From Runella defluvii (GTDB lineage Bacteria > Bacteroidota > Bacteroidia > Cytophagales > Spirosomataceae): DNA of 34,300 nucleotides. Of the stretch, positions 10,045 through 19,000 are shown piece by piece. Location: positions 6,456 through 40,755 of the forward strand of contig NZ_JACIBY010000030.1 in the NCBI RefSeq assembly GCF_014195535.1. Direction: 5' to 3'. How positions within the stretch are numbered: position 1 is the stretch's first letter; every line of letters starts with the position of its first letter. The translations under genes and the position numbers were made by a program. The notes under the pieces are model-generated. The model was not told the origin of the DNA, did no database searches, and worked only from the letters and a program-made list of their open reading frames with translations.

Positions 10045-12918
10045 ATGAATATTTTTTTGAACTCAATATCAAAATATATACCAATAAATTGTGCCTTTTT
10101 GGTGTTGTTTTTAGGGAGTTTGGTTTCTTTTGCGCAGCAAAAAACAACAATTGAAGAACAGAAGAAAGCACATTGGTACTTCGATAAAGCGGAATGGTTC
10201 AGATACGAACCGCAGTTTAACTACGATAGTACTCTTTTTTATGCAAAAAAAGGGCTTAGCGTTTTGGAGAAACAATCAAGGAAGCCGTACGCACAATTGA
10301 TTGAGGCGTATTTAAAACTTGCTTCTTATGAGCTCATACCCGCCCAAAAAGATAGCGCATTGCTGTATGCAGAAAAATACAGTAAAATGGTAAATGATAA
10401 TGTGTTAAAATACAGGGTGTTGTATAGGATATCGGACAGGGGGTGGGCTGGTTATAAAACCCAAGATAGAGATGTATTTAAGGAAGCCAATGAGCTGATT
10501 GAAGATAATACTGACCCCGCCATCAAAGCTGAATATGAACTTGGGTTAGGTGGTTACTACGCAAAATCAACGGACGGCAGGGATTTTGGTCAAACCTGTT
10601 TGCTCAGAAGCCTTACTTATTACTTGACAAAAGAGGATAAGTTATCGTTGCAGCGGAGGGCTTCAATTTACATGAGCCTTCATAACCTGAAATTTGTGGA
10701 GAACCAAATGGACTCGGCCAAACTATACCTTGAGAAAATTGAACCGTTATTGCCAGAAGTGCCTTTAATGCTTCAGTTGAGTTATTTGGGGATACGGGTC
10801 AATTATCATAAAACACTGAAGCAATTGGGAACTGCTCAGGCTTATGCAAGTGAGTATTTGAGATTAGTGGAAAAATACAAACTTCAAAACTCCCATCATG
10901 GGCAAATGGGGCTGTTCAATTTGGGGCATATTTATTTTTTAAGAGGAAACAACGATGAGGCGATTGCTTACTACAAGCGAGCGTTAGCCCTTGGAGAATC
11001 GTTGAATATTCATTCGACGGATTACGATATTTGGCACTATACTGCCAACGCTTACGAGAAAAAAGGGGATTTCAAAAATGCGTATGAAGCGCAGAAGAAA
11101 TTTCTTGAAGAAGCCGTTAAACGTTTAGATGTTAATCATCACAACGCTGTAAAGGAGCTTGAAATACAGTATAGCTTGAAAGAAAAAGAACAAACTCAGA
11201 TAAAACAAGCTTTTGAACGTAAAATACTGATTGCCTCGGTTTGCTTATTAGTGATTTTGGTCTTTTTACTGGCTTTTTTTTACGCAAAAAGCCGAAGGGC
11301 TCAACGAATCATTGCGCAACAATCGGCTGCCCTTCACGAATTGGATGCGGTTAAATCACGTTTTTTTGCGAATGTTTCGCATGAATTACGTACGCCACTT
11401 ACCCTCATACTTGCCCCTTTAAGTACGATGCTGAAAAGCGGAACTCTGGATGCACTTAACAATTCTCTAGCTAGTTTGATACGGCAAAATGCCGAAAGCC
11501 TTTTGAAACTGGTCAATGAAATTTTGGATTTGAACAAACTAGAAGTGGGTAAGTTAGAGGTGCGAGAAGAATCGGTCGTGCTCTATAATTTTATCCGCCG
11601 AGTTACAGCCAATTTTGAATCAGCGGCTACTGCGCGGCATATTCGTTTTACGTTTAACTATGCTATTGATCGGTATTTGCAACTTTTGGTAGATAAAGAT
11701 AAAGTACAAAAAATACTGAACAATTTATTGTCTAATGCCATTAAGTTTACGCCTGAAAATGGAGAAATTGCAGTCACTGTTGAGGAGCATCATCATCAAA
11801 TTTGTATTAAAGTAAAGGATACGGGTCGAGGCATCCATCCCGAGGATTTGCCCCGCATTTTTGAGCGATTTTACCAATCCAACCGAGCCAATGCGCTTGT
11901 GGAGGGGGGGACGGGAATCGGGCTTTCATTGTCGGTTGAATTAGCCAAACTGATGAACGGGGAGTTGAAAGTAGAAAGCAAGTTGATGGAAGGGTCAGAG
12001 TTTTCGTTTTATTTCCCCAAAAGAGAAGTACTAACAACACTAACGAATGCCGACGCCGAAGAAATAAATCACCAAGTGCTCTACAAAGAAGAAATAGGTT
12101 TGGCGGGAGTTGAATTAGCGTCGGAGTCTATGCAAGAGCCCAAAGCCACCATTCTAATTGTGGAAGATAATCAAAGCTTACGAGCCTATTTGGTGCTGAT
12201 TTTGCAGGATAAATACACGGTCATAAAAGCAGAAAATGGCCAAGTAGCTTTGGAATTACTAAAAAAAGGCCTCCGACCCTCCCTTATTTTAACAGATGTA
12301 ATGATGCCAGTGCTCAATGGGTATCAATTGGTCAATATACTTAAATCTGACGATGAGCTCTGTTCGATACCTGTCATTATGCTAACAGCCCGCGCTGAAA
12401 TGCAGGATAAACTCAAAGCGCTGCGGATTGGGGTGGATGATTACTTGACTAAACCGTTTGAGGAAGAAGAACTTCTTGTCCGAATGAATAACCTTTTGCA
12501 GTATGCACAAAAACGGTCGAGCGATAATTTGGTGGTTGAGAAAGTAGAGGTTTTGTTGGATCGTGGTCCCGAAACCGACTTGACACCTGTCGTTTCGGTG
12601 AGTGACATGGCGTGGTTAGCGCAATTGGAGAGTCGGGTGAAACTACACCTCAATGAAACGGATTATTCGGTGGAACGCATGGCTGATGATATGGCACTAA
12701 GTCGTACGCAGTTGTTCCGAAAACTTAAAAACTTAACAGGCCATTCTCCCCAGCAGTACCTGCAAGAAGTACGGTTGCAACAAGCGTTGTATTTGCTTGA
12801 AACGAAGCAAGCGCAGTCTGTCAAAGCAGTTTGCTATGCGGTGGGGTTGTTGCAGGTGAAGCATTTTTCACAACTGTTCCATCGCCGTTTTGGCAAATTA
12901 CCCTCTGCTTATTTGTAG
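10045..12918 (+). CDS. TPR hybrid sensor histidine kinase/response regulator with AraC-type HTH
   Basis: A single-protein two-component system. From the ATG at 10045 (957 residues): signal peptide or first membrane helix, with a VSFAQQ cleavage-like end near residue 32; a TPR-rich sensor region (about 40-370) with FNLGHIYFLRGNNDEAIAYY as a clear TPR; an LKEKE motif and one membrane span (394-415). HisKA follows with the phospho-acceptor His446 in FFANVSHELRTPL, then HATPase_c with N-box N560/N564, G1 box D592-G596 and G2 box G622-G626. The receiver domain (about 700-815) has acidic E707/D708, phospho-acceptor D751 (LTDVMMP), T781 and K803. An AraC-type double HTH (about 862-957) ends the protein. 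All key catalytic residues are present. It should sense a periplasmic cue and control genes directly, as hybrid two-component systems do. The neighbouring surface proteins are plausible targets by position only. The open frame extends to a TTG at 9997, but that codon lies in the -7 box and 10045 gives a proper signal peptide. Confidence 0.93.
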   Translation: MNIFLNSISKYIPINCAFLVLFLGSLVSFAQQKTTIEEQKKAHWYFDKAEWFRYEPQFNYDSTLFYAKKGLSVLEKQSRKPYAQLIEAYLKLASYELIPAQKDSALLYAEKYSKMVNDNVLKYRVLYRISDRGWAGYKTQDRDVFKEANELIEDNTDPAIKAEYELGLGGYYAKSTDGRDFGQTCLLRSLTYYLTKEDKLSLQRRASIYMSLHNLKFVENQMDSAKLYLEKIEPLLPEVPLMLQLSYLGIRVNYHKTLKQLGTAQAYASEYLRLVEKYKLQNSHHGQMGLFNLGHIYFLRGNNDEAIAYYKRALALGESLNIHSTDYDIWHYTANAYEKKGDFKNAYEAQKKFLEEAVKRLDVNHHNAVKELEIQYSLKEKEQTQIKQAFERKILIASVCLLVILVFLLAFFYAKSRRAQRIIAQQSAALHELDAVKSRFFANVSHELRTPLTLILAPLSTMLKSGTLDALNNSLASLIRQNAESLLKLVNEILDLNKLEVGKLEVREESVVLYNFIRRVTANFESAATARHIRFTFNYAIDRYLQLLVDKDKVQKILNNLLSNAIKFTPENGEIAVTVEEHHHQICIKVKDTGRGIHPEDLPRIFERFYQSNRANALVEGGTGIGLSLSVELAKLMNGELKVESKLMEGSEFSFYFPKREVLTTLTNADAEEINHQVLYKEEIGLAGVELASESMQEPKATILIVEDNQSLRAYLVLILQDKYTVIKAENGQVALELLKKGLRPSLILTDVMMPVLNGYQLVNILKSDDELCSIPVIMLTARAEMQDKLKALRIGVDDYLTKPFEEEELLVRMNNLLQYAQKRSSDNLVVEKVEVLLDRGPETDLTPVVSVSDMAWLAQLESRVKLHLNETDYSVERMADDMALSRTQLFRKLKNLTGHSPQQYLQEVRLQQALYLLETKQAQSVKAVCYAVGLLQVKHFSQLFHRRFGKLPSAYL

Positions 12919-12926
12919 GTTTTCCG

Positions 12927-12951
12927 TAGGGTGCAACATTCGTGTACCCTA
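12927..12951 (+). terminator. Weak hairpin just after the hybrid kinase gene
   Basis: TAGGGT (12927-12932) pairs with ACCCTA (12946-12951). An inner ACA/TGT stem closes a TTCG loop, with a 3-nt bulge on the left arm. It starts 8 bases after the stop codon, but only a short T3 follows, so termination would be weak. It overlaps the first unit of the TTGCAAC repeat array, and the two readings compete. Confidence 0.3.
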
Positions 12952-13014
12952 TTTGCAACATTGCTATCCCCTCTGAAACCTACGTGTACCGTTGTTGCAA
13001 CATGGCTTTGCGAG
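12931..13014 (+). promoter_or_regulatory. Candidate operator: TTGCAACAT repeats in two 42-bp tandem copies
   Basis: GTGCAACATT (12931), TTGCAACATT (12953) and TTGCAACATG (12995) recur, with a weaker CTGAAACCTA at 12973. Start-to-start spacing is 22, 20 and 22 bp, about two helical turns each. The whole forms two tandem 42-bp copies (12931-12972, 12973-13014) that match at 29 of 42 positions and share CGTGTACC. The last site contains a 10-bp palindrome, TGTTGCAACA (12994-13003). Direct repeats about 21 bp apart suit an AraC-family or similar dimer. A -7-like TTTCTTTG (one mismatch) lies at 13023-13030, 29 bases before the ATG. Binding by the upstream regulator is inference. Confidence 0.45.
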
Positions 13015-13058
13015 CCGCCTTCTTTCTTTGTGACTGTTCATATTTTGCCTTACTCAAA

Positions 13059-16000
13059 ATGAAAAGTCATTTACTTTTTCGATGCTCACTGCTTCTAATG
13101 AGCAGTATATTCTCGCTACTTATTGGAGGGAACAGTTATGCTCAAACCATTCGCTACGTGAAGGAAGGAGGCACTGGAGATGGTTCTTCGTGGGCCAATG
13201 CCTCAGGCGATTTACAGGCGATGATTAATGCCTCGGCTGATGGCGAGCAAGTATGGGTTGCCGCAGGGACCTACAAGCCCACCACGGCAACAGCCAATGT
13301 GGGTATTACCTTTGCTTTGAAAAACGGCGTGAAGCTCTTGGGTGGGTTTCCTGCTACCAACAACCCCACGTTAGCCGACAGAAACTGGGTACTTAATCCG
13401 ACCATTTTGAGCGGTAATATTGGAAATGTTAACGACGAAAAAGATAACGCATTTCATGTCGTCTCCATCCTTGATATTGGAGGTAGTTCTCCAAACCCGA
13501 CGACGCTTGACGGGTTCATCATTTCGGATGGCTATGCAGATGATAGAAATGACGTTAATAATTCATATAATTCAGGAGGTGGTATTTACATTTATGGTAA
13601 CTCACCCGTTATTCAAAACTGTATTCTGAAAAATAATTTTGGAAGACTCGTTGGTGGGATGGGGGTAGCCTTTTCTAATCCGACGATTTCCAACTGCCAA
13701 TTTTACAATAATCGCGGTGCCACTTCGGCTATTAAGTTTGAAAATTCATCCCCCAACCTAAAAAACAGTACACTCCACAGTGCTACTACCCGTCTCATTG
13801 AGAGTGCAACGGGTGGGAGTGTTACCATCGCCAATTGTATCATTTGGGGGAATGATGCCCCAGTAGCCAATACGGGAGGAGGCACTGGTATTAGTTATTC
13901 AATCGTTCAGGGGGGGTATGCTGGAACGGGAAATCGCAGTACTGACCCAGATTTTTTAGATGCCGCCAATGGAAATTTCAACGTAAGTCCTTTTTCGTGT
14001 GCCATTGATGGCGGAACAAATTCGGCTGTCGTTTCGGGAGAAACGGATTTTGATAAAAACCCGCGTATCTATAACAACGGCACGGTCGATATGGGTGCAT
14101 ACGAGTACCAAGGTGCACGACAAATCGTATCACCCATCATAACCACTAACAACGCCCTTCATTTTGACGGGACCAATGATTATGTCAGTTTGGCACCCGT
14201 AAGCCCCGTTAATTGTACCTCAGCTACCCTTACCCTCAGCGATGCCCTTACCATTGAGTATTGGTTCAAAGGGACCAATATCCAGTCGGCGGTGCGTTTT
14301 CAAAGCGGTGCTAACTACATCAGTTCGGGTTGGGGGACGGCTGGTAACTTTAAGCACATTCTCTCCAATAGCGGAGGTACCGACGGGGTAGCCGTAGGGT
14401 CAGCTGCTACCGATGGCAATTGGCATCACGTGGCCGTGACTTGGCAAAAGGGAGCTGTTAATGGTTTCAAATCGTACCTAGATGGCCAATTGGTAGAGCA
14501 AAAAAATGCCACAAATACCGATTTGCCTTCTTTTAGTGCTGGTTTGTCTTTGGGCTCGTTGAATGGAGCAGGTGAATTTATGAACGGTAGCTTAGACGAA
14601 GTAAAAGTTTGGAACGTAGTCAGAACGCAAGCGGAGATACAGGCGGGGCAATGTGGTAATTTATCGCTCCCTCAAACGGGTTTATTGATGTATTATCAAT
14701 TTAACCACGGTGCTGTCAACGGCACCAACGCAAACGTGAAGAAGTTGACTAATCTTGCCGACCCTAACAATACTTATATAGGTACGTTGAATGGTTTTGC
14801 GTTGGATGGAAGTACCTCGAACTGGGTAGCTGCTCCGACAGGTCCCCCTATACGTTATGTCAAACCAGGAGGTACGGGCGATGGAAGTGATTGGGCAAAT
14901 GCTTCGGGGAATCTACAAGCGATGATTGGTGCTAGCTGTGTGCAACAAGTGTGGGTGGCCGCAGGGACGTACAAGCCCAGTAGCTCGCCAGGATGTACTA
15001 ATTGTGACACCAACCGTGACTATTATTTTTTACTCAAAAATGGAGTGAAATTGTACGGAGGGTTTGCAGGAAACGAAACGTCGGTAAATGACCGAAACAT
15101 CGTAGCCAATCCTACCATTTTGAGCGGCGACCTTTTGGGAAACGACGGGGCTAATTTTGCCAATGCCGATGATAATACGTATCACGTAGTGGTCGCTACT
15201 TTCTCGAATACCACTCCTACCATAGAATTGGACGGTTTCACCATTGCGGGAGGAAATGCAACGGGAAGTTTTTCGGTAACAATTAATGGTCAATCAGTCA
15301 GTCGTAGTGAGGGGGGCGGGATGTACATTTTTGGTGGAACCACCACCTTGAAAAATAACACCATTACCAAAAATCAATCGTCAAATGGCGGTGGTATTTA
15401 CACAAAAGATAGCAACATCACGCTAGAAAGTAATACCATTTCGGAAAATCAATCGTCAAATAACGGAGGAGGTGGCTACATTTACAACGGCACTAATACG
15501 CTGGTCAATAACCTCGTTGTGGGCAATTCTTCCCGAGATGGGGGCGGTTTACATACCTTCTTTGGGGGAGGAGTGTTGTTGGTTAACAATACATTTACGG
15601 GCAATAGCGCCAACAGCGGTGGAGCACTTCGGACCTTCTCCACTAACATGACCTTGACCAACAATATCCTTTGGGGAAATAGCAACGGTACCAATGAAAT
15701 TGTGCAAATCGGTGGTACTGTCAGTGTGGCCAACTCAATCGTGCAGGGAGGCTATGTAGGGAACGGGAATTTAAACATTGACCCACTGTTTGTGGCTCCT
15801 TCCGACGGTAACTTTCGCCTGCAAGCGCAGTCTTGTGCCATCAACACAGGGGACAATGGCAGTGTGCTTTCGGGAATGACCACTGACCGAGCAGGGGCTA
15901 CTCGTATTTTCAATGGAGGTACGGTGGACTTGGGAGCGTTTGAGTTTCAAGGGAATAAGCAGAGCTCCACTTTTAATCTACCTGCCGTCACTACCAACAA

Positions 16001-19000
16001 CGCGCTGAATTTTGACGGCAGCAACGACTTTGTAAGTATTTCTACAACCAATGCGGCCAACTGTACGCCTGTACCTTTGAACCTTGGAGATAACTTTACC
16101 ATTGAATACTGGTTCAAAGGCTCAGACATTCGTTCGGCGGTGTTTCTTAAAGCGGGAAATCAGTTTATCAGTTCGGGTTATGGCTCAGCGGGTAGTTATA
16201 CCCATACCATTGGTTTTGGAGGAAGTAGTGTTGGCGTATCGGTAGGCCAGGCTGCTACCGACGGAAATTGGCACCACATTGCGATGACATGGCAAAGATT
16301 CGACCAAAACGGCTTTAAATCGTATTTGGACGGGGAATTGGTCGAACAAAAATTTGGGATGGCTTATCCGCTGACCGCCTTTGACACAGGTCTGACGTTA
16401 GGAAATAACAACGGTTCTTCTTCAACGCCAGAGTACACAAATGGTAGTATTGATGAGCTAAGAATTTGGAATGTTGCTCGAACGCAAGTAGAGATACAGG
16501 CAGGGCTGTGCGGTAGTTTATCCCTTCCCCAAACGGGTTTGTTGATGTACTATCAATTTGACCACGGGGGTGCCAACGGCAATAATACGAATATTTCAAA
16601 GCTGGCTAATGCGGCCGACCCCAACGTGTATGCGGGTACGTTGAACGGTTTTGCCCTAAACGGAAGCACATCGAACTGGGTCGCGGCCAAACCGACGTCC
16701 GCTATTCGCTATGTCAAAGCAGGAGCATCAGGGTCGGGGAGTTCGTGGGCCGACGCCTCAGGAAATTTGCAAGCGATGATTAATGCCAATTGCGTGGAAC
16801 AAGTATGGGTGGCAGCTGGTACCTACAAGCCAGGTACTTCTCGCTCGGAATCTTTTGTCATGAAAGCTGGGGTGAAAATTTATGGTGGTTTCCCTGCAAT
16901 AGGTACTCCGACTTTTGCAGATCGCAATTGGAAAACAAATGTTACTGTTCTTAGTGGCGACCTGAACGGGGATGATGTAATAACGGGAAGTGGTAGTTCG
17001 TTAAATATCTCCAATACAGCGGAAAATAGCTTCTATGTGGTCAAAAATGATAACAATGGACTCACAAGCACGGCAGTTTTGGATGGATTTACCATAACGG
17101 GAGGAAACGCTAACGCTTCCTCAACTGACGCTGGTGGAGGTTTGTTTATTGGGTTATCTTCTCCAACGTTGGAAAACCTCCTAATTACCGCCAACAGCGC
17201 ATCAAATGGTGCAGGAGCGTTTATTGCCAATTCGTCAAGTAGTTTAACCAATGTTTCATTTGTGAAAAACAAAGCAGAGCTTGACGGCGGGGGAGTTTAT
17301 CTTCTGGGAGCCACTCCTACCTTTATTAATGCGCTATTTTGGGGCAACTCAGCCGTTCAGGGAGGGGGAGGTTTGGTCAGGTTTTCCAATGCAAACTTCA
17401 ACCACGTAACAATGGCTGGAAATGCAACCACCGATGGTGGAGGCGAAATGATGACTATAAGCTCAGCGCCAACGATAAAAAATTCAATCATTTGGGGACA
17501 AAATACGGGTATAAGTATTGGCTCGGGCTTGCCAGTGGTTACATATTCCATCATCAAAGGGGGCTTTTCGGGTACAGGCAATAAGGGTGCCGACCCATTG
17601 TTTGTGAATGTCCCCAACGGAGATTTGGGTTTGCAAGCTTGTTCGCCCGCTATCAATGCAGGTGATAATGCGGGTGCGGCCGTAACCGATATGGCAGGTA
17701 ATCCGCGTATTGTGGGCGGAAAAGTGGACATGGGTGCGTATGAATATCAGTTGGCTCTGCCAGCAGCAATTACCCCGTCTGTCAGCGTAACTCACCCGAC
17801 TACGTGCGGGGGGGGCAATGGTAGCATTGTGCTGGGTGGGTTCCTAAATGCTACCACGTATAGCGTGACGTATAAAAAGAATAATGTGGAGGTTGCCGCG
17901 GCCAATTTTACCTCCAATGGCAGTGGAGTAATTACGCTTACGGGGTTAGGGGCAGGAAATTATACCGAGATAGTGGCTACCTATGGAGCCTGTGTAACAA
18001 ATGCCGTTTCAACGACACTGAACGACCCCAGCAAGCCAATCGCACTGATTACAGGTACAGCCTTGGTATGTCTAAACGGTCCTTCGCCGAGCATTACATT
18101 TACGGGGCAAAACGGGATAACTCCCTACACGTTTACGTATAAGGTTAATGAAGGTGCACCGCAAACTGTACAAACATCAGGAAGCAATAATAGCGTTGTC
18201 GTTCCCGTTCCAACCAATGTTTCGGGGGTGGTTAGTTTTACATTGGAATCGGTATCAAATCCAACTAATTGTAGTCAAGCACAAACAGGTAGCGCGACGG
18301 TGACGGTACAAGGCAAACCGACGATTACGTTGACGACGTTGCAACAAACGTTGAACGAAGGCAATGCTCAAACCTTCTGCGATACCGATGCAAATCCTGT
18401 TAACGGTTTACAGTTTAATGTTACGGGTTTGTGTATGGTGGGTAATCCCGTTTGGCGAGTACAAGTAGGTACTGGCGCATGGAGCAACTGGTCGGCGACA
18501 GCCCCAGTTTCCCAATCATCTAATAACCAACCCCACCGCTACCAAGCGGCCTGCGATGCGAACTGTTCTGTGACCTACACGAGTCCGATTGAATTGACAA
18601 TTAATAACCGAGCTTCCATTCCTCAAAATGTTTCTTTATTGGTGGACGGTGTGACAGTTGCCGTAGGCGAGACGAAGGAAGTGTGTAGTTTGGTGACTAC
18701 TAGCCTAACTTTTAATGCGAACTGTGCCACGGGCGAAGTGATTCTTTATTCCGTCGATGGTGGCGAATACAGCGCGGGCGTACCCGTAGGCTTGGTGGAC
18801 AATCAGTTTCACAACTACCGCGTACGTTGCCGCAAATCAGACGGCACGCCATCGTGTGTGGAGTCAGAGTCTGGGGTAATGCGGTTAAAATTGGTCGTAA
18901 TTCCAGCAGCGCCGACGGTATCATTGTCATCGACAAGCAGTTGTAACCCATCGGCGAGTTTCAGTGGACAATCAACGTGTGGCAGTTTGCGAACAGTTTG

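Noticed and set aside
12942-13058. N-terminal extension of the beta-helix/LamG gene from a GTG at 12942
   Set aside because: The extension runs through the 42-bp repeats and would put 39 residues in front of a good signal peptide; the ATG at 13059 is preferred.
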